DNA of 64,000 nucleotides from Motacilla alba alba (Eukaryota; Chordata; Aves; Passeriformes; Motacillidae): assembly GCF_015832195.1 (NCBI RefSeq), contig NC_052017.1:55086152-55150151 (forward strand). The letters run 5' to 3'. A model generated the notes under the pieces. It was not told where the DNA came from. It made no database searches and saw only the letters and a program-made list of their open reading frames with translations. The translations under genes and the position numbers were made by a program. Positions 24,171 through 37,283 of the stretch are shown one piece after another (positions within the stretch are counted from its first letter, which is position 1; every line of letters starts with the position of its first letter).

Positions 24171-26049
24171 CAGGAATTAAATGTTACCTTCATATATTGT
24201 GACACCACAAGTAAAATGCTTTAAATGATGCTGCTTACTAATGAAGAATTCTGATAATGAAGGGAAATAGTGTGTTTTCTGCAATTGAATCAAGATGACT
24301 TATCCACATAATGTTGGTGAAATACTAGCTGATAACTTTGATGTTAGTGATATTAAAAGATGAGGTCTGCAGTTTCTGGTATTTTCAATGTTTTTACAAA
24401 ATATTTTACTTTATATTTATCTGCATTGTTATCCTGCCTAATTTATTTTTATTAGTGAAATGTTAAATAGAAAACAGTATTTCTTACATCAGCTTCTGTT
24501 TCTCTGGAGATTTCAATGCCACTTGCAAAAAATCATCAGCATTGATGATGAAAAGGTATCACCAAATTTAATGAAAATGAGTAAGCCAAAAAATGCTCAT
24601 CACTTTTATGATATTTAATAACACAGATACTTTATCATATTTTTGTACAATTATATTGATTAGTTAAGATTTCAAGCTTCTGCTCAGCTTTATTAATAAG
24701 AACAAGAGAATTCAATGCTTTCAGGGCCTAATATCCATGATGTGACTATACAATGGAGACTACAATTTACCAGAGTTCTAAAAAAAGAGCGCTTATGTAC
24801 TGGAATTAGGTGAAGTGAATATTTATCCAGATAGCCCATTTATGTGACAAATACCTGAAGACTTGACTTGCCCCATATGTACCTGTTTAGAAAAACCTTT
24901 TCTCAAACCAGATCCCTTCAGATCTGAATGCTTACATTATTTTTGAATTTATTTCTTTCTTACCAGGATGAAAGAGATAATTAACGGAAATTGTCTCTAT
25001 TTCAGATTTTCATAGGGATTGTGCCATGCAGTCTCTGTTGGGTATACAGCAAAAGAAATGAGGCTTTACAAGACACTCAGTGTTTTGACCTCCTGCTGTA
25101 CACAATGGAAACAGTATTTTCCATTGTGTGTAAGGCTACTTCATTTGGGTGCCATGAAGAGGACTTCTAATTTTCAGAAGTATGTGATAATGAAAGTGTA
25201 AAGAAAGAAACTTGAGAAATAAAGAATTTCTGTTCTATTCCCTTCATGTTTTGCCACTTGTTTACTTATCTTTTTTTTTTTTTCACACTCCATCTCTTGG
25301 GGTGTTTATTTCCTTGCATTGAAACTGCCACTGCTTCTTTTCCCTACTTTATTAACATTGCAGAATATGAAGGTCGGGGGAGTAGAGAGAAGGGAAAGAG
25401 GGACACTCCTCTTGTGAAAATTCACTTCACCTGTTCTGGTTTAATTTCACTATTTTTCCCTGTAAGATTTTTGATATTTTCCATTCAAGTTTACTGTATA
25501 ATCTGTTTTATTCTTTTTACTTACCATTCTGCCCACCACTTAGTCTCAAAATTGTACTGTAACAGTACAATAATTTGCTTTGTTTATTTCTTTTTAGTAA
25601 TGATTTTCTACAGATGCTTACAATGTGTTCATTTCTATGCAGATTTATAACCTAAAGTCTTATTAAGATACATGTCTGGATCACTGAATGGAAAGGGAGC
25701 TTTCTTTGCTTTTTTTCAGTTGATGATTTCTTCCTTTCCCTTGACACTGTGACTGGGACATAATTTGGGATACAAACTGGCAAGATTCAGTAGTACAAGA
25801 AAAAAAAAAATGTTTAGCAGAATGAAAAAAGAGGCGAGAAATTCCTGGAGACACCTGTGCTTTTAAAAAAATTGATCCCTCAGACAATGCATTTGAATGT
25901 TTACTCTTTCATAAATATCAGAAAAAATATATGTAGTTAATGCGGGACCTGACAAAGAACTGCATGTCTCTCTTTCTACTTACTTAATTTCCACAGCTGA
26001 TACTCATGCAGCCTGCAGCCTGTAAGGCCATTCATGTAAGAGTTATATG

Positions 26050-26102
26050 TGATAATCCTTGTGGGTCCTTTCCAGCTTAGAATATTCTGTGATTCTGAGT
26101 GA
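26050..26102 (+). mobile_element. CR1 LINE 3' tail fragment
   Basis: The run GATAATCCTTGTGGGTCC followed by TTTCCAGCTTAG and ATTCTGTGATTCTG is the typical CR1 3' terminus with its ATTCTGTG-like tail repeat, on the plus strand. Only about 50 bp remain. Confidence 0.75.
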
Positions 26103-28093
26103 TATTCCAGAGAAGCAGGTGTTATTGCTAGGTGGCAGGTGTCTTCATTCCTATTTTATATGTAGTTGTTGAGAATAAACCAATTTAGGTGGCAGAAGCT
26201 GCAAAAAATATTTAAATGACCTTGAAATTCTCACCTACAGTGACACAGAAAATACATAAAAATTTAAATAGTTAATATAGTTTACTCAATCTCTGCTTTG
26301 TGTCAGTGATATTCTATCTGGTCTTGATCTTATTCCCATAGAAAAAGCTGTCTGCATGCTTCTTGTGCTCCTGACTTGAGTCAGCTCCTGGGGCTATAGG
26401 AGAAAGGGTCTGCTTGTAAAAATCTGTTGTGCTTCTATTGTATTTTCCTATTTTATTACTGTAATTAACCTCGTATAGTTTCATTTACAGTCAATGCAAT
26501 TACATTTACTCTAGCTCTTGAGAGATTATATATTCAGAGATATTGCCTCTATTTAAAACAAGGAAACTACAATCAGGCTTGCATTTTTTGAGTGGTTTCA
26601 TTATACCTTTCAGTAAAATTCTAGGCTGGCCTACTGTAGAATTCTCAGAAATGGTATCTTATGCAGTACCAGCATGTCTGTTGTTGAACTCAGCACAGCT
26701 GAGAAGCACACTTTTGAAAGACTGAGCTAGGTTTTCAATAAAACTGGACAAATGTAATGAAAAATACAGAAAAAGTAAAGTACTATTACACTTCAAAAAT
26801 GCACATCATAAGAGAATTTTTCTTTTCTTTGATAAATTAAGTTTTATGCTATATTTATGCTGCTTCTTGCTTGTCAATACAAGGTCATGCCAAGATTAGG
26901 TGCTGTGTTAATAAACTGAGAATAAGGACAAAGATGAGTATTCATCCAGTCTCTAGCCTGTGAAAAGACATGCATTTGAAAGAAATTGTGATTCCTAAAT
27001 AAAATAGGAATGAAACAATATGTACACTATCTTCCAAATTATTGAACTACAGAACTTTGTGAGTGGTTTTGGGGGCTAATTTGGGATTGTTAACTAGAAC
27101 GATTACTAGGCCAAACAAGTTGAATGGAAAAAACCAGAAAGATTGAAGAAAGGCTGCAACAATGAGAAAAATTGAGGAAAGTTGTTAAAAAACATCTTGT
27201 GCAATTTTGTTGGCTATTGTGATTGACAGCGGAAAGATAAAGTTTGAGGAAGAAGATGGGCTTATCTTAGCAAGGTGAAGAGGGAATAAAAAATACCACT
27301 TTTTATTGTGTTCACCAACATGTCTGGCTTCACAGATGATGAATACCTGTAAGTCAGGCTGTAGGGATTTGAAGTAATGTACAGCTTATTCATCTGAACA
27401 TAGTCATCCTCTCTAGCCTGTTTTTTTGGAAGGTTCTAGTGATATTTCCAGAGACTGGATTAGGTGGGGAAAATACTATGTTGGACAAAACGTTCTGGCC
27501 TGCCTAACACTGCTGTATAACAGGTAGACTAAGGTGTGTGGACTTGGAAGAATTATCTCCCCTTCAGAGCTATTTCAGCCAAGGCCTGAAATATGACAGA
27601 GGCCACAGAGAGGTGGAAATAAAACAGAGGAAAACAGTTCTTATGAGATAATTTATTAGATAACTTTGACCCTTTTTCTACTGGTTCTTAAATGACTAGT
27701 GGACAGCACGCAATTTGTGCCCATTTTTTCATTATTTATAATAATTAGTTGAATGATTATAGGGCTGTGGGTATGAGGAGATCAGTCTGGATTTGCTTCT
27801 CAATGACTCACTGAAATTACTTCTCAAAGAGAAGTTCACTGCTAATTTTCTATTTCTTCTGGCCCACCAAGGGCATGAAGTAGTTCTTTATTCCTGGACT
27901 GGAGAACTTTCACATTTTTTCAGATGCTGCTCTTCTTTCTCATCACCTGATACGTAAGTACTCATGTGCACATGCTATCATGCCCTTTATTCCCTTGGGT
28001 TTTTTTCCAAATATCCTAGTGAATATGATTTTTTTTCCTCATAGACATGCTTTAGAACTGAAAAGAGTTCAGGAATGTTACCTTTTCCAACAA

Positions 28094-28118
28094 TGGGTTC
28101 ATTTAAAAAATGAACCCA
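28094..28118. repeat. Perfect 11-bp inverted repeat, 3-nt loop
   Basis: TGGGTTCATTT (28094-28104) and AAATGAACCCA (28108-28118) are fully complementary around AAA. It looks like a snap-back duplication rather than a known element. Confidence 0.85.
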
Positions 28119-29929
28119 AACTTTGTTTTTCAGTGCTTGCTTTGTGTTAATAAGTTACTACTGCACAGCATTTTATACAAGGAGGTTTTTATCTATTAAT
28201 CAAATGGCTTGTAACTTTCATTTTAAGACAAAACCAAAGATTACTCTAGAACAGTTTTATTAGTTTCCAAATAATGTTTTGTAAAAGACACTGTACCTTT
28301 TTCCCCTTAGTTCATTTTCATTTAACATTGGAATAGTGGGTTGACATTGAAAATAGTGCATCAGAAACAGGTTACTAGCTGTGGAAAAGGGACTCCTTTT
28401 TGTTCCTGATTTAAATATAATCATGTCCACTTATACTTCTGTCCACTTCTATTAGGCCCCTACTCACACATTATCAATGCGTCACTTCTCACTGTGTCAG
28501 GGAATTTAAATGATTGCCCTTTTGTTGAGCATTCCTGGGGATTTCTCTTTAGTCTGTCCTTCATAGTTGTATATGTAATGCAATAACAGATCAACTGAAA
28601 GAGTATCATGAGGGATGGACCTGTGGGATTATAATTAGATTTTACTTGGTGATTTTGTTTCACTGAATATGTAAATAAAAAAGCATAAGCAATTGCTTTG
28701 CTATAAGCGCGACACTGACCAATATGCAATGGTATTGCTGACTACTCATGAGCAAATGTCTGTTTCATGAAGTGCCAGTCATCATGCTATTGAGATTTGA
28801 AAATGAAGCTGAGTTTTATTTCAAGCTGCAGTTGAACAGGAGATGTTTTGAAAGTGCTAAAAGCTTTGCTTTTGCAGTTTTACTTTTGCACATCCTGTTT
28901 CTATCTCCCCCTCCTTCTCTGGCTCTCAGTGGCCCCATAGGAATGAGGTCTGCTGAGATGCAGAAGTGAGTAATTTCCCCCAGAAAGGGAAATATGCCTC
29001 TCATTTCTGCCAGACTCTGGGAGAATTTATTTTCTATTTCAGCAGGCAATAGCTGAACTTTGGTTTCCAAATGATAAGGTATCTAGAAGGATTCAGCACA
29101 GTGTAAAGTCTAGTATGTCAGTGATTTAAAAAGTGATTTGGAAGGAGACTGCTGAAGTGAAAATTATAACATTTTCTTTATTTTACAAATGGGGCAAACT
29201 GCAAATCCAAAACCTGATTTTGGCTGCTGCTTTAATCTAGTAAATGTCACTTAAAACAGTATTTCCCGTTTTGCATATGGGGGAGGCTCAAGTGAAACAT
29301 TTCTCTTGTCAGCTTTCATGGTACAAGAGGAAAGTTTTTCCTTAGTCTCTGGGGTTTCAGCTATCTGGGGGATCAGGACAAGGAGTAGCTGAGGGAGGCA
29401 GCACAGGTCTAAACAGCTGCTGATGTCTCACTCTTCCTCCCCACCGGTGGTGGGAATGACAGTCTTGTGTCCTTCGGACCAGAGATTCCAAAGGCATCTC
29501 CTGATGCTTTCAGGGAAAAAGACAAATTTAGGCAGAGACTGAAACTGGAATAAAAACACTATAAGCCCTTCCCTGCTCTATTTCACTCTTTAGTGGTGTG
29601 TGAGAACTTTGAATTCCTATGAGTGAGGGTTTTTTTGTGAAAAGTCAGTTGACTGTAAGGAGAGGGATTTGGGCAGGGTGGTATTTTAGGCACCAGTAGC
29701 CAGTGAATTGCAGTGGTATATGTTATGAATGAGTGAGATTGCTTAAAAAATCACTGGTAAGGGTATAAGTACCAACTGATTAAATATGAAGTGACAGCAC
29801 AACAACGTTTGTTGGCAAGATTCAATCTACTACTTACTAGAAAGTGGCACATCAAGGGAAAAACTCAATGAACAAAATCCAGTCTATGTGTGTGACAAAA
29901 GGAGAGTGAGGGCAAGAATAAAAAAGGAA

Positions 29930-30780
29930 TATGGCCTAAAAGTGTAACAGTACTCAAACTTAACAGTACTTAACCTTTACTTTTACCTTAACCTTAACAA
30001 TTTAACAAAGGAACAACACTTAGCTTAAGCCTAACCTAATTTATAACTTGACTGTAACAAATTAACAGAAAAATGACACTTAACAGCATTTAACATAACT
30101 TGTAGGTTAAACTTAGCAACTTAGAAACAAACAACACAGCAGCATTCTACTTAGCTTATGACTTATACTTACTTACAGGTCTAACTTACCTAGATATCTA
30201 AGGTGTTTAAATATCTAAAAAAGCAACATTTCTCCCGGCTTTGCAATAGCATATGCACATGTGTATGCACACAGAATAACAGGTTAGTGCAAGCAAGGTA
30301 CCTATGAAAAAATTCTTCTTGAAGGTAAGTGAAATACTCACCTTTGATACCTTTGCATCTCCCCAGTGGGTGAAGGGTTGAGTATTGAGGAGTGAAGATA
30401 TTGGCCTAGGATTCATCATTGTTCATCGATCCTCCGAGTACAAAAACCTGAGAGTTCACTAGCTCTGAGAGGTGTCCCACTCAGAGGGAAATTGCTGGTC
30501 GCAGCCTGCTATGGTCCAGGAGAGCCCAAAGCCCATTTTGGCTGCTTTTTCAAAGATTTCAGACAGGTCTGTTCCCCTCTGCACAGTCAGGTTGATCAAT
30601 TAGGTATCATCCTCTAAGGTGTCTTTCAACAGTACATGCTGACTTGTCCATGGATTAGACCATTGATTGACTGAAGCTACAGGTACTGGAGGAGTTTCAA
30701 CTCTCATTAACTGACCAGCTTTATTCTGTACAGCTCAAAAAGTTCAGCTCAAGGAACCCTCAGTTTACTAATACTAGTGG
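29930..30780. repeat. LTR-like repeat with TAAC-rich block
   Basis: From about 29948 to 30190 the plus strand is crowded with CTTAAC/TTAACA/CCTAAC units in imperfect array. It is followed by a stretch (CTCCGAGTACAAAAACC, GAGAGGTGTCCCACTCAGAG) resembling the internal part of bird LTRs. No TG...CA ends with a duplication were found, so both the LTR call and the ends are tentative. A minus-strand frame (30207-30419) has no domain. Confidence 0.38.
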
Positions 30781-33153
30781 TTTATATCTTACAGTCATCT
30801 ATGTGTAATACATATATTTCAAAGTAGAGTAACAAATGCAGTCAGTGCTCAGTGTTACAGTGGAGGAAATTAATTCTTTTGAGCTAACGAACATCATTAG
30901 TGATAATAACTTTTGTGTTACAACTATTTTGTCACTGGGGTATACAGTTTGACCCACACACATCCTGCTGTTTACTCGACATGAAATTTAAATCCAGTAA
31001 TTCTCAAGAAAGCATAGGTTACTAAAGTGCATAGTAAGAGTTAGGTAGGATTAATTGTATAAGTAATGGTTCACACTTACAAGTTTCTGCTCTTGTCATG
31101 GGTTAGGTTATGACTCAGCTTCTGCTCAGGCACCTTTTAATTAAAAAATGTAGCCACAAAAACTGAACACAAACCTTAAACATGCCAAGAAATCATTAAT
31201 GTCATTATGAGATATTATTAGTAACTTTATAGTTACTAATTAATATTAGTAATACTCATAAATTATTAGTAATACTCATAAATTTTGGTCTCTCTGCAGC
31301 TGAGGGGATGAGAACCTGGATCTCCATTCTGTTTTTCTAAGATAATTAAAAATCATCTTTGTACTGCATTTTTTTGTCATCTTCCATGCTTAGGGAGATG
31401 CAGAAGTTTCTTTTAAAATACAGGTACTTCACAGTTTTTTCCAAAAATAAAAAGGCCTAAAGATTTATGTGGAGATTTGTTTTTAATTCTGGGACCTGCT
31501 CCTTGACCCAGGAAAGTCATTTGCTTACTCTCCTCTTTGTGGAGGATTTACTTACCAGGGCTGTCTCATTGAGATCAGTGCTGCCTCTAGTTTCCATGCT
31601 GATGCACCTGGTTCAGGGTCAGCTGGGACCGCATAGTCCTGGACGGTGGAAGGATTTGTTCATCATCTGAGGGAATTGCAACAGGAAGCAGTTGGGAGCC
31701 AGATAGCAGTAAGGATCTGCTCTACTGCATGATCAGAAGTACTAAGTGATTGGCTTGACATAAAACACAGCTAAGAGAAGTGTATATAGAGAAGATTTTT
31801 TTCCACCTGTACTTATTTTTTGTTTGGTTTTTAATTAGTTGTTAATTTTTGTCCAACACTGCAAAGCTGAATGGAAATATGAAAACAAGTATCTCTAAAA
31901 GAATTTAGAGAAATTAAAATTAGAGAATTTAGAGAAATAAAAATGTTAGGTTAAATCTTAAATCTGTTAGGTGCTCACACTTGCCTTAATCTGGTCATTT
32001 CAGTGGTGCCCTTCTGTTCTCTGATGATTTGTGGAATATGTAGTCTTTCATGTTGTAGATAACTCCAGCTCAAAGCTGGGACATGTTGGTTTTAATAAAA
32101 TGCAACTAATCCTTAGAGCCATTTAACATCTGGAAAGCAAGATGTTACAAACATAAAGTACATATAATCCTGTGAGCTGCTCAGAGGCTAGAAGAGGAGC
32201 TTTTTCTTTAAGGAGTGCTTTAAAGACGTGAACTCCTGCAAGTCTGTGAGTCTGGAGTGCTATTCAGGTTGTTAGGATTGTCTACCAAGTGCTGGATGAA
32301 AATGTTTATAGCATTGTCTATCATGTTCTTCATTTAACATATGCAAAACTAATATATATTTAGAAACAGAGAATGACAATTAGTGTAAGAATAAATAAGC
32401 ATTCTTTTTAAGAGTACATAAAGAGAAAATGCAAGAATATATGAACATATGCAATAAAGATTTTCCCCTGCATTTATAATATTTTCCTGGTTAATGAAAA
32501 AGACTTTGTTCTTCTCAGCAATATATTAGTAATTTATGGATTCAAACCCCTTAGTTGGTAATTAAGATATTTTTTATTTTTACTCTAGCAAAAAGCTAAA
32601 AAGTAAGAGCCCTTTCATTTGTTTTATTAAACGGCTGTATGTAATTATGAAACCCTCCAGCCAGACTTAGAGGCATTGATCATGTCAGAAGTCAAACACA
32701 TAGGTGAATACAATATAAAATAGTATTTTTAATTCTCTCTTCATATTGCTAAGATGAGCCCATATTCCTTCTCAGAATTTATCTTTTCACTAATTTATTC
32801 ATCATGAGAGCAAACAAAATTGCACAACCTGATTTTTGATATCTTTCTTAAATTGATTTCACTGTTATAGCCTCTACTCAAGCTTTCTGTTTGCTTCCTT
32901 TCAAATTATAGTTTATAGTAGGATACACTGCTATAAAACATTCCTTTAAAATGAGGTTTAGAATTGTGTGATATGCAGTGAATATGCTTTTACTCCATCT
33001 ATGCTACAGAGTAGAGTATTTAAGAATATATTTTACCAAAAAAGCTGTTTTGTTTGGTTGTGTAGGAAACTGGGAAGCAAGAAAGATTAAATGTCTTAAA
33101 AATCAGAAGATATACTTTAATATTTTTAAAAATTGCAGGAATCGTTGTATCAA
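30781..33153. other. No gene or large repeat recognised
   Basis: AT-rich sequence with small local duplications. ATTAGTAATACTCATAAAT occurs twice in tandem near 31245-31283, and AGAATTTAGAGAAAT units repeat near 31900-31940. Frames at 31467-31670 and 32978-33259 are unrecognised, and the latter runs into the CR1. Confidence 0.5.
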
Positions 33154-35640
33154 AATGATTCACAGAGCCACAGAATCAACGATGTTGGAAAAGGCCTTTG
33201 AGATCATGAAGTCCAACTTATCACCTAACACCACCTTGCCAACTAGACCATGGCACTAGGTGCCATATCCAGTCTCAAACACCTCCAGAAATGATGACTC
33301 CACCACCTCCCTTGGCAGCCCAATCTAATCCCAATCACTCTTTCTGTGAAGAACTTCTTTCTAATGCTCAAGCTGAACTTCCCGAGGTGCATCTTAAGGC
33401 TGTGTCCTCTTGTCCTATCACTTGTTGCCTTGGAGAAGGATTAACCCCCACCTGCCTACTACCTCCTTTGAGAGAGGTGTAGAGTCAAAAGGTCTTCCCT
33501 GAGCCTCCTTTTCTCCAGACTAAAAAACCCCAGCTCACCCAGCTGCCCCCTCACAGGATGTGTGCTCCAGACCCTTCACCAACCTTGTTGCATCTCTCTG
33601 GACATGCTCCAGCATCTCAACATCATTCCTAAATTGAGAGTCCCAGAACTGGACACAGTACAAGAATCCCTTCCCTTGTACTGCTGGCCACACTATTCCT
33701 GATACAAGACAGGATGCCACCGGCCTTCTTGGCCATGTGGGCACACTGCTGGCTCATGTTCAGCCAGCTGCCAATCAGTGCCCCCAAGGTCCCTTTCTGA
33801 CTGGCCACTGTCCAGTCACACTGTTCCCAGCCTGTAGTTCTGCAGGGGGTGGTTGTGACCCAAATGCAGGACCGGGCACTTAGACATCATATTTTTGGCT
33901 TCAGTTCATCTATATGTCTTGTCCAGGTCCCTCTGCAGAGCCCCTCTACCCTCCAGCATATCAACACTCACACCCAATGTAGTCATCTGCAAATTTGCTA
34001 ATGGTAGACTCGATCCCTTTATCCAGATCATCAATAAAGATCTTAAATAGGACTAGGCCCATACACAGATCCCTGGGGGACACCACTAGTGACGGGCCAC
34101 CAACTGGATCCAACACCATTCATCACCACTTTCTGGGCCCAGCAGTCCAGCAAGTTCTTAACCCAGCAAAGAGTGCACCTGTCCAAGCCATGGGCTGTCA
34201 GCTTTTCCAGGATTATTCCATGGGAGATGGTGTCAAAGACTTTGCTGAAGTCCAGGTAGACAACATCCACAGCCTTTCCTACATCTACCAGGCGGGTCAC
34301 CTGGTCATAAAAGGAGATCAGGTTGGTTAGTCAGGTTGGCTGGCCTCTCCTAAATCCATGCTGGCTGGGTCTGAATCCCAGGCCTTCCTGTAAGTGCCAT
34401 GTGGTCACACTCAGGATGAACTGGCACGTAATGTTGCTGGACACTGAGGTCAGGCTGACAGGCTTGTAGTTCCACTGGATCCTCCTTTTGGCCCTTCTTA
34501 TGGATGGGCATCATACTGGCTAGATTCCACTCCTCTGGGACCTCCCTGGTTAACAAAGACTGATGATAAATGATGGAGAGCAGCTTGGTGAATCAGCTCC
34601 CTCATCACTCAGGAAGGATTCCATTGCATTCCATAGATTTGGGAGCATCAAAATGGCTCAGCTGGTCACTTACAGCTTCCTCATGGATTCCAGGGGATCT
34701 ATTCTGCTCTGTGTTCCTGTCTACTAGCTCAGAAGGCCAATTGTCCTGAGGAACATTATTATTGTTGAAAATGGACAAAAAGGTGTTAAGTACCTCAGCT
34801 TTTCTCATCTTTGATAACTATATTCCCCACCATGTCCAATAGAGAATTGAGGTTCTCCTTGCCCCTCCTTTTGTATTAATGTGTTAATAAAACTGGTTTT
34901 TATTGTCCTTTACAGAAGTGGCTATGTTAAGTTCTAATTGAGCTTTTGCCTCTAATTTTCTTTCTGCATAACTAATGACACACTTAAACACTTCCTGATT
35001 TGCCTGCCCCTTTTTCCAGATGTGACATGTCCTCTTTTTTCCCCCTAACTTCTTTCAAAAGCTCCCTTCCCATCCAGGCTGGTAATTTTCTCTGTCAGCT
35101 CATCCTTCTGCACATAGGAAGATCCTGTTCCTGTGCCTTGAAGATTCTTTCTTGAAGTACGTCCATTCTTCCTGGATCCCGTTGTTTTAAGGGCTGTTTC
35201 CCAAGATACTCTCTGAATCTGCATCCTGAATAGGCCAAATAGCATGTAGCCATCCATTGCAGCACTCCAGTCACGCAAGTTATCCCACCATGTTTCTGTG
35301 ATGGCAACTATATCATAGCTTTCCTGCTCTACAAAGGCTTCCAGCTCCTCTTGTTTGTTACCCATATTACATGCATTAGTGTACATGCACTTTAGCATGT
35401 ACACTGCTCTACAAAGGCTTCCAGCTCCTCTTGTTTGTTACCCATATTACATGTATTAGTGTACATACACTTTAGCTGGGTGCTGATTTCACCCCTGACT
35501 CTGGCTTACCACTTTCAGGCTCCTCTCTGGAGACCCTGGTTTAATTCCCTTTCCCATTCAGACCTAATTCAAAACCCTCTCAATCAGCCCTGCAAACTCA
35601 CAGCCTAGAATCCTTTTGCCCTTGATTATGACCTCTCTTC
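33154..35640 (-). pseudogene. CR1 LINE with broken ORF2 (endonuclease-RT)
   Basis: A 2.5-kb minus-strand CR1. The 3' terminus is at the left (CACAGAGCCACAGAATC, complement of the CR1 tail). Going leftward from about 35400 the translated text shows endonuclease remnants (AITETWWD near 35300), the RT N-terminal part (34605-34808), and RT palm text VYLDFSKVFDT with SGVPQGSV (34043-34300). An FADD catalytic motif then lies at 33982-33993. Just after FADD the usual coding text is missing and 3'-region sequence follows, an internal deletion. Stops and frame changes separate the blocks, so no full protein is possible. The endonuclease part also carries an 80-bp tandem duplication. The 5' end is truncated. 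Confidence 0.9.
35324..35475 (-). repeat. 80-bp tandem duplication inside CR1
   Basis: The text starting CTGCTCTACAAAGGCTTCC at 35324 recurs at 35404 with only a few differences (for example ATGCATTAGT against ATGTATTAGT), a period of 80 bp. The duplicated piece encodes the MGNKQEELEAF part of the CR1 endonuclease. Because 80 is not a multiple of three, the duplication itself shifts the frame. Confidence 0.92.
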
Positions 35641-36321
35641 TACTTCACATAATAGAAAGACAACAATGCATCAACATAGTCAGCAGTGATTAAATTTGGG
35701 GCAAGAATAATGCGGCGTTTTAAATGGAATTTAAAGCACTTATTAACCTGAAGAAGTGTGTTCAACCAAGTTGTTCAGCAGGAGAGTTTAATGGCAAGGA
35801 AGTCTGACATGGCAGGCTAGAAAAATATATTGCTTTATTCTGAATATTTCAATCTAGAAACATGATAGAGAAAATAAAGGAAAGATTACTTGTTCAGTTT
35901 ACAGTGAAAAATGCTTTTAAAATTCTCTTTTTCTCTTTTATTTTGCTCTTGTCTTTTCTGTTTAAGGAAACAAGAGATTTTTCCCCAGTTAGTTATAATG
36001 AGATGCATCTTGAAATAGGGTTTTCTTCAACCTATACAAAATGGATCTTTTCCAGCTAAGAGACATTATTTTTTCTCTATGTAATATAAAAGAAAATTTA
36101 TGTCCCCTGGAAAAAGACAAATTTTAGTACAGAGAAGGTTAATTATTAGCTGTGGATATATATCTTTTTTTTAACTTGCAGGCTTTCCATCAGGAGGGGA
36201 GGGTGAAGACAGATGCATGTAAATCTCTCAAATTAAGGGGTGTTGAATGAGTAACTAACTCTGCTTCTCTTTAATGACAGGTTAATGACAATTAACCATT
36301 AACCTTGGGTTTCAGATGTTA
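35641..36321. other. No feature recognised
   Basis: AT-rich spacer between a CR1 5' end and a small LTR. A 65-codon frame at 35862-36059 has no domain. Confidence 0.5.
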
Positions 36322-36327
36322 GGAAGG

Positions 36328-36664
36328 TGTAGCAGCCACACTAGCTGCTAATAAAGTCCAGGGAAAGTAGAAAAGGCCTTTGCATAGATCCACAGATGTT
36401 TAATTCACTGTGCGGTAAGATGTTCAGGGTCCAAAGGCTCAACTCATGGGAAGAGTCCAGGTTTTTTGTGTATCAAGAGGTAGGGGCTGATCAGTGGCAT
36501 GGGGGCAGTACAAAGATGAGGGCCAATGGGGGAATAGGGAGGGAGTGGATGAGGGACATAGGAACAAGGGGAAGGAGCCAACGGGGTCTAACAGAAGAGG
36601 GTATCTTTTGAGGGAAGCTTCTTGTGTCTCCCTAACTTAGGTAATGCCCCTCAGGTTCTCCACA
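36328..36664 (-). mobile_element. ERVK-type small solo LTR, 337 bp
   Basis: Bounded by TGTAGCAGCC and TTCTCCACA on the plus strand (minus strand TGTGGAGAAC...GGCTGCTACA), with a perfect 6-bp duplication GGAAGG at 36322-36327 and 36665-36670. A minus-strand ATTAAA near 36398-36403 may serve as poly(A) signal. TG...CA ends and a 6-bp duplication fit an ERVK-class solo LTR. The family is not named. Confidence 0.75.
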
Positions 36665-36670
36665 GGAAGG

Positions 36671-37283
36671 CATAAAAAGCATGGTAACAACTGGTCTCAT
36701 CTTTGTTAGTTCCAGCATCTGTTCTATACATTTTGCCCCAAGGATGTAAGAAGAAACAGTGTCTTGAAGAGAACTTCCATAGCTCTTACGTTCATTTTAA
36801 TACAAGTGTTTGACATTTGGATTTTTATCTATCATTCAGATTTTTTATTTTGTTTTTTCATTACTTTATCCTTGTTTCAACCAACTCTACTATTTCTTTC
36901 TTTTTATGACTTTCTCAAATCATACATCATCAGTGTTAAAATAACTGAAAGAAAGGAATCTGCTTATGGGATAAAAGAACAGGTGTAGTGTTAGCAACGA
37001 CACTAGGAAGATGCAATGATAAACACTTCATGTTTGGGAGTACAACAACCGAATACCTAGTCTTAGCAGCAGAGTACAAAAAGTGGCATTTTTAAAACCT
37101 GTGAAGGAAAATGGGTAAAAATATCAATAGAAGGAATTTATGTAAAGAATACATAATACAGCCAGATTGGGAAGGTTTTATCCCTTTTGCTAGTGCAATT
37201 TATTGCAGCACGTTACCGCTCTTGACTTTCCAGCAGTGAACAGGTATGGTGATAAACATTATACCCAAGAAAGACTGGTTTCA
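36671..37283. other. No feature recognised
   Basis: Spacer between two small LTR segments. A 74-codon frame at 36764-36988 is hydrophobic and unrecognised. Confidence 0.5.

Larger units (their letters stand above)
24171..29929. other. No gene recognised; CR1 tail and a hairpin inside
   Basis: The longest stretch without large transposons. It is AT-rich, and frames of 60-134 codons show no recognisable domains. Two small features are listed separately: a CR1 tail near 26050 and a hairpin at 28094. A GATACGTAAGTACTC donor-like motif near 27950 has no plausible exon before it. I cannot exclude intron or regulatory sequence of a neighbouring gene. Confidence 0.5.

Noticed and set aside
27930..27960. 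A microexon ending at GATAC|GTAAGTACTC
   Set aside because: The preceding 33 nt after a weak acceptor contain a stop in the reading tried, and there is no neighbouring exon support.
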